The notes beneath the pieces were generated by a model. The model saw only the letters and a list, made by a program, of their open reading frames with translations, was not told where the DNA came from and searched no databases. Shown piece after piece: positions 9,331-17,937 of a stretch of 64,000 nt of DNA (positions within the stretch are counted from its first letter, which is position 1; the number at the start of each line of letters is the position of its first letter). A program made the position numbers and the translations under genes. Source of the stretch: Legionella sp. MW5194 (GTDB lineage: Bacteria; Pseudomonadota; Gammaproteobacteria; Legionellales; Legionellaceae); contig NZ_CP045732.1 in NCBI RefSeq assembly GCF_016864235.1, positions 1,922,001 to 1,986,000 on the forward strand, written 5' to 3'.

Positions 9331-10674
9331 TCAGCTTTCAGTTTTTATTGCATTATCAATAGGGAGAGTCAAAATAAATTCAGCTCCCTTGCCGGCTCCC
9401 TCACTTTCAACCTGCAACGTTCCGCCTAACTGTTTTGCAATCAATGCGCTATTGTGCAATCCAAAGCCATGCCCCTTCTGCTTTGTCGTAAAGCCAAAAC
9501 TGAATATTTTAGGCAGGTTTTCAGGCAATATCCCTCCTCCAGTGTCGATAATACGAAGGATCACCTGCTCAGAATCCGCCTGTTTATCAATCACAATCGT
9601 TATGTTTTTTGGACCGCCGTCTTTCAGCTCCATCAGGGATTCTTTGGCATTTTTCAATAAATTGGTCAGCAATTGCATAAGCTGAGTTCTATCTGTGATT
9701 ATGGAAGAAATGTACCGGTAGTCTTTGTTTAGGGTAATGCGGTTAAGCAGCATCGAATCTTCAGTCATCACAAGGCGAATGGAGGATTCCAGAAGATTGG
9801 GCAGGATGACTTTTTCAGTGATGGGCTGACGGCTGGTAACCTCATTTTGAGCGCTAAGAATGTCTTTGATATGATTGTATTGTTCCCGCAAACGATTAAG
9901 CTCTTCTTTAATCGTGCCCTGATGGGATTTAATTTCTTCAAATAATACCCTGAGGTAATCGGGCAGCAGTTTACCCTGTTCATCGTTTTGAAAAAAATCA
10001 AGCAGATTGGATTCATGTGACTTAAGCATGTCAATCAACAGACTAATTTTTTTATACATCAGGCTATTCATGCTCTCTTCCATCATTTCCACAGAAACAC
10101 CGACACTGTTGAGCACATTGCCAATATTATGCAAAACGGAAATCGTGACTTCGGCCATACCCGCCTGATGTGATGCTGCGATGAGATTTTGTTGGGCCTT
10201 AAGCAATTCGGTATTCAATGCTTCCGCTTTTTGCTCGGCTATCTTACGCTCATTAATTTCCTTCATCAGTTGCATGGTGGCTTTGCTGACGCGCAAATGC
10301 AGATCCCAATAGGATTTATTGAGGTAGGAGCTGGATGAATCCTGCAGCCAGGTTATCTGGCAAGGTGATGAGGGCGTCGCGGACAAAACAGGCATGGAGA
10401 CAACCGTCCAATGAAACAAAGCCCCTTTAACCCGCCCTTCGGTTTCCAGAATGATTTCCTGTCCATTATCCAGGGTATTAATCAATACCAGGGCGTCTTT
10501 TTCTGATTTAATGGCTTTCATTAACCACTGGTTAAAATCGAGGTTAATCAGATCGTCCTGTCCAGTTAAAAAGCCAAGGAATGCCGGATTATCGTATAAG
10601 ATAGTGTTTTTATTATGCAATACGCAAGGCATTGGTAATTTGCTGACTACCCAGGTTATTTCCTCCATGACCAT
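9331..10674 (-). CDS. PAS-like sensor histidine kinase
   Basis: 447 residues. A PAS-like domain (about 5-120) is followed by a coiled coil (about 125-170), a HisKA-type segment with H182 in SVLHNIGNVLNSV, and an HATPase domain (about 315-440: QLLTNLLKNAKESL, IIDTGGGI, KGHGFGLHNSALIAKQ). The HNIGN form of the H box marks a non-standard subclass. There are no transmembrane helices, so signals are cytoplasmic. It sits between a GAF-like protein (10684) and the REC-GGDEF-EAL protein, 9 nt and 1 nt away, so it is the natural kinase for the downstream receiver domains. The ribosome binding site AAGGAAG supports the ATG at 10674. Confidence 0.92.
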   Translation of the reverse strand: MVMEEITWVVSKLPMPCVLHNKNTILYDNPAFLGFLTGQDDLINLDFNQWLMKAIKSEKDALVLINTLDNGQEIILETEGRVKGALFHWTVVSMPVLSATPSSPCQITWLQDSSSSYLNKSYWDLHLRVSKATMQLMKEINERKIAEQKAEALNTELLKAQQNLIAASHQAGMAEVTISVLHNIGNVLNSVGVSVEMMEESMNSLMYKKISLLIDMLKSHESNLLDFFQNDEQGKLLPDYLRVLFEEIKSHQGTIKEELNRLREQYNHIKDILSAQNEVTSRQPITEKVILPNLLESSIRLVMTEDSMLLNRITLNKDYRYISSIITDRTQLMQLLTNLLKNAKESLMELKDGGPKNITIVIDKQADSEQVILRIIDTGGGILPENLPKIFSFGFTTKQKGHGFGLHNSALIAKQLGGTLQVESEGAGKGAEFILTLPIDNAIKTES

Positions 10675-10683
10675 AACCCTTCC

Positions 10684-11403
10684 TTAAGTTGAGCTGAACA
10701 TGCCGCGCTCTTCCAAAATTAAGTACGCGTTTTGCCAGAATAAAGACATCAGGGAAGCAATATTGGAAGCCGTTTTATCTTCAATGACAACACGGCTGAA
10801 ACCAATGTAGGCACTGATATCCCCCCGAGGCAACATGACGCCAGTCCCAATAACCGATTGAACACCGTACTTCGTCACAAAATCCTGAGCAGGAATATAA
10901 GGCGAACCCAACGCGGGCGAAACATAAAAGACACCAAATGTGCCAGCAATCCCCTCGTAACTGGCACCGGGCTCACTTTGTCCCAACAAAACCCCGACAT
11001 CAAACCCAATCTGTTGCAGTAATTGCGACACCATCGGGATATGTTCCAGTGTTTCATGCGACAGAAGAATGGCTTTATGGCCTTGCGAGGTATGGCGATC
11101 CTGCCATGCCGGCTCCTGCCCATACGTTCCCATCAGTACCAGCAATTTACTCTCTTCCTGAATTTTATCCTGCCAAACCTCCCTTGCCACGTTTTGCAGG
11201 GAATCAGGCAATAAGGCATAGTCAAACGAATGATAAACCCGTGACAAAACCAGATCCGATTCACCTGAATGCCTGCACAAATCAACCAAAGTCTGTGTTA
11301 ACCGTTGATACGCGTCCTCCACAGAATGAAATGACTGCTTTTGGGTAAAGACCTGGCTGACAGCGGCCTCGACATCGCTTTCAGTAAAATTGGATAAATT
11401 CAT
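10684..11403 (-). CDS. GAF-like sensory protein
   Basis: 239 residues from the ATG at 11403, which has a clear AAGGAG ribosome binding site 7 nt upstream. A longer form from an ATG at 11430 would overlap the larC stop (ATGA) but lacks its own binding site. The N-terminal half is helical; the C-terminal part (about 130-235) has the alternating strand pattern of a GAF-type ligand domain (for example GTFGVFYVSPALGSPYIP and SAYIGFSRVVI). No catalytic motif or membrane helix. Given its place directly before a histidine kinase it probably feeds a signal into that kinase. The fold assignment is my reading of the pattern, not a proven homology. Confidence 0.78.
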   Translation of the reverse strand: MNLSNFTESDVEAAVSQVFTQKQSFHSVEDAYQRLTQTLVDLCRHSGESDLVLSRVYHSFDYALLPDSLQNVAREVWQDKIQEESKLLVLMGTYGQEPAWQDRHTSQGHKAILLSHETLEHIPMVSQLLQQIGFDVGVLLGQSEPGASYEGIAGTFGVFYVSPALGSPYIPAQDFVTKYGVQSVIGTGVMLPRGDISAYIGFSRVVIEDKTASNIASLMSLFWQNAYLILEERGMFSST

Positions 11404-11426
11404 AGGGCTCCTTCCCTTGGTATGAA

Positions 11427-12647
11427 TCATAATGAATCATTGACGTCTTTATCCCAGGCTTTCTGTATATCGTCAAACTCCACTTTTTCCTTAATTTTTA
11501 TACCCTCGCTGGTGCAGCCAACTTTCACCTGGAAAGATCCCTCAGGGGTTACGCGGGTTTCAAAATGCCTTTTTAGCTTCAGACGATCCACATGCTTATA
11601 TCTTAGACCAAATGTTGATGTTTTGATCAACAAGAAGGTTGCGCATTGAATCCATGCGGTTTCTTCTGCAAGGAAAGACAAGACAATCATTACCCGTCCC
11701 TTCTTGCCAACCGCGGTGGTTTGCCAGACATCCAGGGCGCCTGAATGGAATAAATGCCTGGTGGCCCAGGCTAACTGTTCTGGCGTGGCATCGTCGTAAT
11801 TGGCTGAAACCTCAATGACTGTATCGTATTCAAAAGGCAGCGTCTGGCTTTGAGTGGTTGAGTCAATGACACTGATTCGAAATAAATTAGGATACCCTTC
11901 CAAATTCATCGTGCCAGCACCGCATCCATTCGCCAATAGCGCCCCTTCAGGCCAATCCTTTGAAAAGGTCGAACATATTGTCTTAATAATAGCCAATCCT
12001 GTTGGCGTGCTTAATTCAATATTATCCCTGGTAATGACGGCAGGAATGGCAGCGATCGGCATATCGACCGCAAGGGCAGCGGAAACCGGCGGCGGCACGG
12101 GCTGAGTCCCATGGGCTGTAGTAATGATTCCCCGGCCTAATTTAACGGGGGAAGCGACCACCCGGGCAGGATCCACTTTGATAATGCAATAAGCGGCCAT
12201 GACAATATCCATGAGCGAATCCACCATGCCCAATTCATGGAAAGCCACCTCCTCTTTACTGATGCCGTGACAGTGGGCCTCTGCCACAGCCAGCGTATCT
12301 AAAATACGGCATGCCAGATTTTTAATGGCTTCAGAGAGCGTGGAGTGGTTGATAATCTGCTCCAGCGCGCGAAATGGCACATGAAAATGCAGCGACTCGT
12401 CGTGATGGGGATGGTGTGAGGTAGAAAACCGTTTTACCCATTCTACCTCATCAAAAAGAACATTGAGGTGGGTCGCTTCAATGGTCGCACGAATTACTTT
12501 CGACACCTGAATTTTAACGCCCGGAATGCCCAATTGCTCACTCAGAGCCTGTAATTCGTCGACAGAAACGAGTCCGGCATGCACAAAGCTGGCTGCGAAC
12601 ATGTCGCCCGCAATTCCGGCAATGCTTTCAAGATACAGTATTTTCAC
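11427..12647 (-). CDS. larC: Nickel-pincer cofactor synthesis protein LarC
   Basis: 406 residues, GTG start. LarC is a CTP-dependent nickel insertase that places Ni into the pyridinium bis-thiocarboxylate mononucleotide, the last step of nickel-pincer nucleotide synthesis. Diagnostic features are the N-terminal YLESIAGIAGDMFAASFVHAG, a His-rich loop HHPHHDESLHFHVPFR, the HCHGISKEEVAFHELGMVDS block and GRGIITTAHGTQPVPPPVS. In many bacteria larC is split or made by a ribosomal frameshift; here it is one uninterrupted frame. It overlaps larB by 20 nt and the following GAF-like gene by the ATGA arrangement if that gene uses its upstream ATG. No larA lies in the window. Confidence 0.95.
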   Translation of the reverse strand: MKILYLESIAGIAGDMFAASFVHAGLVSVDELQALSEQLGIPGVKIQVSKVIRATIEATHLNVLFDEVEWVKRFSTSHHPHHDESLHFHVPFRALEQIINHSTLSEAIKNLACRILDTLAVAEAHCHGISKEEVAFHELGMVDSLMDIVMAAYCIIKVDPARVVASPVKLGRGIITTAHGTQPVPPPVSAALAVDMPIAAIPAVITRDNIELSTPTGLAIIKTICSTFSKDWPEGALLANGCGAGTMNLEGYPNLFRISVIDSTTQSQTLPFEYDTVIEVSANYDDATPEQLAWATRHLFHSGALDVWQTTAVGKKGRVMIVLSFLAEETAWIQCATFLLIKTSTFGLRYKHVDRLKLKRHFETRVTPEGSFQVKVGCTSEGIKIKEKVEFDDIQKAWDKDVNDSL

Positions 12648-13416
12648 GTTTATTCATTCCATTGATAATGCGGGCAGCAGCAAAACCCGCGGCAAATCCG
12701 GCGTCAATATTGGTGACCACCAGGCCGGGCGCACAACTATTGAGCATGCCCAGCAAGGCCGAAACCCCATTAAAACTTGCCCCGTAACCTACGCTCGTGG
12801 GTACGGCAATGACCGGCATCCCGACTAATCCGCCGACGACACTGGGTAAAGCCCCCTCCATCCCCGCCACCACGATGACAACACTGGCTCGTTGCAGGGT
12901 ATCCAGTGTGGAAAGAACACGCTGTAAGCCACAGACACCCACATCGTAGAGACAGGCCGTGGCAATGTTCATGGCAATACACACTTCTTTCGCCTCTTCC
13001 GCAATGTGCAGGTCACTAGTGCCTGCCGCAACAATGGCAACGAATTGCTTCTCCAAATCCAAAGGAGCAATCGCAGGAGGATAAACGGTAAATGTTCCTG
13101 CCTGTTCGTTAATACGGCCTTCCGGAAAAGCGCGGGCCAAGTCTTTGATTTTATCTGAATCGAGTCGGGTAATTAAAACGCAGGATTTATGCAGGGAAAG
13201 GTGTTTGGCAATTTCAATGATTTGCTCTGATGATTTACCCTGACCGTAAATGACCTCATTTAACCCATGCCTTAATTGGCGGTGATGATCCGGTTCGGCA
13301 TAATCCAGTTTTGTTTGACGCAGCACGGTATTTTTAAGCTGATTGATGGTTTGACTGATATTAATTTCCCCTGCAATCAAATCAGTCAGCATTAATTCCA
13401 ATTCGCATTCATTCAT
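12628..13416 (-). CDS. larB: Nickel-pincer cofactor synthesis carboxylase LarB
   Basis: 262 residues from the ATG at 13416, which overlaps the larE stop codon as ATGA; the frame itself is open further upstream but that part lies inside larE. LarB carboxylates and hydrolyses nicotinic acid adenine dinucleotide to give pyridine-3,5-dicarboxylate mononucleotide. The C-terminal two thirds show the PurE-like fold (VAIVAAGTSDLHIAEEA, VVVAGMEGALPSVVGGL, GMPVIAVPTSVGYG). The Gly-rich YGASFNGVSALLGML stretch is typical of LarB. The gene is in an operon larE-larB-larC with overlapping ends. Confidence 0.95.
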   Translation of the reverse strand: MNECELELMLTDLIAGEINISQTINQLKNTVLRQTKLDYAEPDHHRQLRHGLNEVIYGQGKSSEQIIEIAKHLSLHKSCVLITRLDSDKIKDLARAFPEGRINEQAGTFTVYPPAIAPLDLEKQFVAIVAAGTSDLHIAEEAKEVCIAMNIATACLYDVGVCGLQRVLSTLDTLQRASVVIVVAGMEGALPSVVGGLVGMPVIAVPTSVGYGASFNGVSALLGMLNSCAPGLVVTNIDAGFAAGFAAARIINGMNKRENTVS

Positions 13417-14306
13417 GATAAGACTGTCCCGCCTCCCAATTGATAACCTGCCAAATCCAGATTGACCCATCGATACCCCAGCTGCCGTGCCGTATGAACC
13501 AGTGACTGACGTAGTTCAAGGAGACGAGGCATTTCATCCGGTGCAACTTCAATGCGAAAATAACGGTAGCCGGATGTGTTATCCCCGCCCTTTTCTTCAT
13601 GCACTCTCACCCGATAGACGCGAAATCCTTCCTGCCGCAGGAGATGTTCCATCGTCTGCACGTGATTTAATTTTTCCTCTGTTACGCGTACGCCCGTCAT
13701 GAGGCGGGACGCAAGACAAGGACTTGCCGGTTTTTCCGATAAATGAAACCCCAATTGCTTTAAAAACCCTCTGATTTCCGCCTTTTCAAGACCCGCAGCA
13801 TCCAAGGGTGAATAGATGTTATTTTCCTGAGCAGCCACATGGCCCAAACGAATGTCTCGCCGGTCAGAGGCATTATAGCCATAAGCGATGGAGCGATAAC
13901 CTCTCTCCCTGGCCACCCGTTTCGCGAGAGCAAATAACTCTGATTTGCAATAATAACAACGTTTATTGTCATTTTTAGCGTAAGCTTCCTCCGCCAACTC
14001 CTGGCTGTCGATCAGACAAAGCTCCGCCTCAATGGTCTTAGCAAACTGTTTTGCTTCATCAATCTCCCAGGCAGGAATGCTGGGGCTGACTGCCAATAAC
14101 GCGAGCACACGCCCTGTTGTCCTTAACGTCTCGGATGATTTTAGCGCCTCAACAGCAGCCCAAAGTAAAAAACTGCTGTCCACCCCCCCAGAAAAGGCGA
14201 CAATTAAATCGTCCTCAATCAGCGGAGTAAGAATACGATGAAGAGCGGTCATTTTAATTTCCGTTTCAAGCAAACCAGCGTAACTCACCGCCTTAGTCTC
14301 TCCCAT
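13413..14306 (-). CDS. larE: LarE sulfur transferase for nickel-pincer cofactor
   Basis: 297 residues. LarE adenylates the two carboxylates of the LarB product and converts them to thiocarboxylates. The PP-loop SGGVDSS is at residues 39-45. Cysteines occur as CYYC (C117, C120) and C197 in ASPCLASRLMTG, the position of the sacrificial cysteine of Lactobacillus LarE. Having all three suggests the class that holds an iron-sulfur cluster and need not sacrifice its own sulfur; that is inference from family knowledge. An internal ATG (residue 19) could be the true start, but ATG 14306 has an AGGA site. It is first of larEBC. The truncated nickel transporter lies just upstream. Confidence 0.94.
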   Translation of the reverse strand: MGETKAVSYAGLLETEIKMTALHRILTPLIEDDLIVAFSGGVDSSFLLWAAVEALKSSETLRTTGRVLALLAVSPSIPAWEIDEAKQFAKTIEAELCLIDSQELAEEAYAKNDNKRCYYCKSELFALAKRVARERGYRSIAYGYNASDRRDIRLGHVAAQENNIYSPLDAAGLEKAEIRGFLKQLGFHLSEKPASPCLASRLMTGVRVTEEKLNHVQTMEHLLRQEGFRVYRVRVHEEKGGDNTSGYRYFRIEVAPDEMPRLLELRQSLVHTARQLGYRWVNLDLAGYQLGGGTVLS

Positions 14307-14327
14307 CCTATAATCCTTTCGTCCAAT

Positions 14328-14759
14328 TTAGTTTACTGGGTAAAAATACGACACCAGGTAGGAACCGCCCAACAACAGACTGAATACCCCGATGCCCAAA
14401 TCCAGCGCACGGGCCAAATAACGCGAACGTTTGTCAGTGCGATCAAGAATTTTGGCAATAAAAAACCCGTTTAACCCGTCGGTAATCATCATGCCTATCA
14501 TAAAAATCACCGCAAGAAGGATGGCCAGTATGGCTCCCCCTATTGCATAGCCATTGAGAGAGAATGCGGTTGTAACGGTTAATGTATCAAACGAAAGTGA
14601 AAAGAGCATTCCGACGCAAACAGGGGTTAAAAAAGAAACGTTTGCCTGATTCATGCCCCATTTGTTAAATAGATAACTTTTAGGTCCTAAAATTTTCCCT
14701 GATTGCCGCGGTTGTTTTCTACAGGTTTGATAAATACTGAAAAAACCAAAAAAAAACAA
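14328..14759 (-). pseudogene. Truncated NiCoT-type nickel/cobalt transporter
   Basis: The frame encodes about 143 residues that match only the C-terminal half of a NiCoT permease: GMLFSLSFDTLTVTTAFS corresponds to the LGFDTATE motif and FMIGMMITDGLNGFFI to the GMSLxDTxDG motif, with four hydrophobic segments. The family is about 330 residues with eight helices, and the essential HX4DH motif of helix 2 is absent. Upstream the frame is closed by TGA at 14772-14774, there is a nine-base T run near the apparent TTG start, and only about 100 nt remain before the next gene. It is therefore most likely a decayed 3' fragment. Its position immediately before larEBC suggests it once supplied nickel for the cofactor. 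Confidence 0.68.
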
Positions 14760-14820
14760 GAAAAGCTGGGATCATGACGAGACGGAAACATCAACGGGAA
14801 CTTATCCTTGCGATAAATCG

Positions 14821-14853
14821 CGTTGCCCGACCGCGTGAGGCGGGCGCGCAACG
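14821..14853. repeat. GC-rich imperfect hairpin
   Basis: An imperfect inverted repeat with CGTTGC at 14821-14826 and GCAACG at 14848-14853 encloses GC-rich arms (CCGACCGC against GGCGGGCG, mismatched). It lies between the L,D-transpeptidase stop and the NiCoT remnant in an AT-rich setting. It could be a REP-like element or an RNA hairpin; no T run follows on either strand. Confidence 0.4.
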
Positions 14854-14866
14854 CCCCGAGCGGCAC

Positions 14867-15355
14867 TTACGTGATTAAAATTTTCGTCCCTGGGTTGGCT
14901 TTTACCCAGTTCGCCACATAGTCAATGTAATTGTTTTTACCCACGGCGATGCATCCCCGTGTGGAACCCGGCAAGTTTCCTAACCAGCTAAACAAACCAG
15001 CCGATTGGGTCGGGCCATGAATTCCCACATCCCGGCCAGTGTATCCGGCGGCGGCCTGTTTTGAAGTGGGGTAAAGTATTGGAATGAAGACTTTAAACTG
15101 GCTCGATTTGCGAGGGTACGCCAGCCCATATAAACCAATTGGGGTTTTATTGTCACCGGCTTGTTTTTTACCGACACCCTTGTAACCAATCGCTATTTTA
15201 AACGTTTTAATCACATTGCCCTGTTTACAAATGCTCAAAACCCGTTTAGCGGTATTGACATTGATCCCACTGGGTAAAGTGCAGGTAGCGGAGTTGGCAA
15301 ATAAAGCAACCGGTGAAAGAAAGGAAAATATGAATAAAAATGCTTTTATTTTCAT
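14867..15355 (-). CDS. L,D-transpeptidase (YkuD family), exported
   Basis: 162 residues from the ATG at 15355; a longer TTG-initiated form has no support. Signal peptide at 1-20 (KAFLFIFSFLSPVALFA then NS). The catalytic core shows the YkuD signature: H113 in VGIHGPTQ and the nucleophile C135 in STRGCIAVG, with TPIGLYGL upstream. These periplasmic enzymes make 3-3 cross-links in peptidoglycan or attach lipoproteins to it. At 162 residues it is a minimal version with no LysM domain. It stands alone between the NiCoT remnant and a 279-nt AT-rich gap. Confidence 0.9.
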   Translation of the reverse strand: MKIKAFLFIFSFLSPVALFANSATCTLPSGINVNTAKRVLSICKQGNVIKTFKIAIGYKGVGKKQAGDNKTPIGLYGLAYPRKSSQFKVFIPILYPTSKQAAAGYTGRDVGIHGPTQSAGLFSWLGNLPGSTRGCIAVGKNNYIDYVANWVKANPGTKILIT

Positions 15356-15438
15356 AAAACTAGACAATTATTACGGAAGTTGGTTAATAATTATTCCATA
15401 ATATTGTCTTTATTCCTAGAGCTCGCTGGCAAAATGCC

Positions 15439-15552
15439 TTAGTCATTGTTCCGGTAACCAAGTCCGGCGGCGAAAATCTTTTGCACCACATGATCAATTT
15501 TAATACAATTTCTTGCACCATGCAGACTCACCTTGTATTCATCATTTTCCAT
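15439..15552 (-). CDS. Possible 37-residue small ORF or gene remnant
   Basis: An ATG-initiated frame gives MENDEYKVSLHGARNCIKID and 17 further residues ending GLGYRNND. The composition looks protein-like rather than random, and it lies in an otherwise empty 279-nt gap. There is no clear ribosome binding site. It may be the 5' remnant of a larger gene. Support is weak and comes only from reading the frame. Confidence 0.25.
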   Translation of the reverse strand: MENDEYKVSLHGARNCIKIDHVVQKIFAAGLGYRNND

Positions 15553-15574
15553 AAATAGACAATAAATGATCTTC

Positions 15575-15606
15575 TTGATTACAAAATAATCAATAAAGTT
15601 TATAAT
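15575..15606 (+). promoter_or_regulatory. Promoter and inverted repeat of disrupted gene
   Basis: A perfect 7-bp inverted repeat TTGATTA-CAAAA-TAATCAA spans 15575-15593, followed by TATAAT at 15601-15606. The left arm doubles as a weak -35 (TTGATT, 20-nt spacer). The layout suits a repressor or activator site over a sigma70 promoter for the gene at 15635. Confidence 0.4.
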
Positions 15607-15634
15607 TGCCATCTGGGTATAAATTAGGCCATTT

Positions 15635-17269
15635 ATGAAAGAAGAAATTAAAAAACTTGCAGAATTATTAAGTCAACACAATATCACATTCGTCAACTCA
15701 CTGGCAAAAGAACTGAGCACCTTGTTAAAAGAAAGTAAACCGCGCTTTAGCCAGTTACACGCCATCCTAACGCGGTACCCTCTCATTCAGCTTCCCCGTT
15801 TTTTCCCTGCATTGAACAGCAACGATGTTGTCGAAATTAAAAAAGCAGTTACTGCTTTAGTGCAAGCAGCCAAGCTCTCCTGGATGCATTAATGGCAGGA
15901 ACAAGGCATCGATGAGCTGGCTCATTATTGCGCAGAAATAACGCAGGATCAGGAGTGGTTAGACAACCTCCCGCGGATTATAAATACTCTAAAAAAGATG
16001 GATAAGGACAAGGCCATTAAGCAACTTTCTTTTATTGCAGACTATTTACTGATGATTGGCCGAGAAAAATTATCACCTTCTTTCTTATTGCAATTACAAC
16101 ACGTACAGCAATTTAACTTTCCTGTTACCCAGGTGACTGCAGAATCGGCTGATGAGGGCGAGCGGCAGTTATCTGATTTTGCTTTATTTAATACCCATTT
16201 TGTGGAGTTACCTCTGGATCAATTCATTGAGGCTTATAATATCCGTTTTGATTGTATCCCTGTCAGAACAAATCACAGTATTCAATATCATCAGGGGGAT
16301 CGTTTTTATTATGCTCTTCAACCTCCAGTATCTACCGCAATGAGTGAAAAAACATGGGATTACGAAAAGGTGTCACTTGAAACGGAGACTCCAAAGCTGC
16401 TTTCACTCAATATTACCAACTGCCACACTGTCCTCATTCATGAAGCAAAAACAAGCCGCTTTTGGATGCTCCACGTTTCACCCGGCTCTCTTCAGGGTAG
16501 AGAACCTTTAGGGAATGTACCGGTGAAAAAGGCGTACATTGATTTACAGCCACATTACAACAACAACGCAATTGGTGTGGATAGTGATGCACAATTGGAC
16601 ATTTATGTGATTGATGCGCGTGGAAATTTTAGAGAGAAACAACTGAGAAAGCGTCTTCCAACCCAGCAAATAACACTGAATCAAGTCCCAACAGAAATAG
16701 AGATGCCCTTCATTGTTTCTTCAAGCGATGAAGAAAAATACCAATACCATGTCTGCTTTGCTCCAGCAACTAACAGTTTAATGATTAAACAGAGAGACAA
16801 GATCACGCGGATAGACACCCTCTTTAAGCAACCTGCTCTCTCCCCGACGCCCAAGATGGCAGAGGAAGTCTCTCTTAAAAGTGAACAACTGGACGAATTT
16901 GGATTCTTTTCCTCTTCCAGTGAAAAAACACTTACTAAGGACGAATTTGATACCCTGTTTGAGCTGGATGACAGGGAATGCCGTGAAAAAATCATTAAAA
17001 AAATGCTTGATACCCCGGGTGCATTTCAGCGATGTATCACCAATCTCACCACATTCCTATGGACCATGAAATTTGCCTCACCGGCCCAGAAAGACCAATT
17101 GGTGGATCATCTCTGCAATGAAAAAGTCGAATTCACGCGCTTGATTACAAAACCGAGAGATCTGGAGCGCCTGCAAATCGCAATTTCCGATAAATTCCAT
17201 GAGCAGACACAACAGAAATACAACGAGTACCTCACCGAGGCGCCGCATCTTAGACAAAAAACGCTGTGA
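15635..17269 (+). pseudogene. Effector-like gene interrupted by in-frame TAA
   Basis: A single reading frame runs from ATG 15635 to TGA 17269 except for one TAA at 15890-15892. Both sides read as good coding sequence in the same frame: before the stop ...LVQAAKLSWMH and after it WQEQGIDELAHYCAEITQ, so a simple nonsense mutation splits a protein of about 544 residues into 85 residues plus a 423-residue piece that could restart at ATG 15998. The product is soluble, helical at the N-terminus, with a beta-rich middle, and has the motif LDEFGFFSSSSEK near the C-terminus. I do not recognise the family. Legionella effector origin is inferred from style and neighbourhood. Confidence 0.8.
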
Positions 17270-17329
17270 TATTAATCCTTACCATAACCAGAGATTAATG
17301 CTGCTGCGACAACCCTTTTGTTACCAGCC

Positions 17330-17363
17330 CCCTGCGCTTCGCAGCGCAAGGGACTTATTTTTT
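17330..17363 (+). terminator. Rho-independent terminator
   Basis: CCC plus TGCGC (17330-17337) pair with GCGCA plus GGG (17344-17352) around a short loop, followed by ACTTATTTTTT. It lies 60 nt after the disrupted gene and just overlaps the 3' end of the convergent gene at 17362. Confidence 0.55.
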
Positions 17364-17835
17364 ATGGATTACAGTTTAGAGTCTTAAAATCCAGAGGCTT
17401 GTTAAAGTCATCCCTGGAACCCCTGGTCTTTAAAAAAGTTAATTTGGGCAGCAGGTGTTTCGAGGCTTCGAATCGCTCCTCTAACGAAGTACTTTGAAAT
17501 TGGCCACACTCAACCTTCAATGTTTCTAAAAATCGATTGCAATTGCTTAATTGCTTGGTCCGTTGGTTGTGATCGCTCCAAAATTGAATCATCTTCGGAT
17601 CTTGTTCCATCATCTGATTAACAGAAAAGTCAAATCCTTTACTGTTGGCCGCTCTAGAAGTAATGGACATCTCATTAAGGAGGCTGGTGTATTTCAGAAT
17701 CAGCTCGGATTGAACATAGTGCAAGCCCTGCAAGTCCTTCAAAATGGCCTTACTGACCTCAGCAATCGACAAAATCGCTTCATCAAAGAGGGATTGAATA
17801 TCATCCATGGGGATTTCAATTTTAGCCTGCGCCAT
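17362..17835 (-). CDS. Hypothetical helical protein
   Basis: 157 residues from the ATG at 17835 (MAQAKIEIPMDDIQSLFDEA), chosen because GGAG lies 6 nt upstream; the frame remains open a little further upstream without a better start. The protein is almost entirely amphipathic helix and likely coiled coil (about 10-70), with no signal peptide or membrane segment. No family recognised. It is a single gene between a convergent terminator and yaiI, transcribed in the same direction as yaiI. Confidence 0.72.
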   Translation of the reverse strand: MAQAKIEIPMDDIQSLFDEAILSIAEVSKAILKDLQGLHYVQSELILKYTSLLNEMSITSRAANSKGFDFSVNQMMEQDPKMIQFWSDHNQRTKQLSNCNRFLETLKVECGQFQSTSLEERFEASKHLLPKLTFLKTRGSRDDFNKPLDFKTLNCNP

Positions 17836-17937
17836 TCTATTCTCCAGATTAACCAAAGAGAGAGTATAATAAAACCTGTCAACAGGAAACATAGATTGCT
17901 GAATTGTCTTATTTTATAACCACTATAACCCTTTTAA

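Noticed and set aside
9331-9685. Plus-strand ORFs opposite the histidine kinase (about 98 codons)
   Set aside because: Antisense shadow of a well-supported kinase domain.
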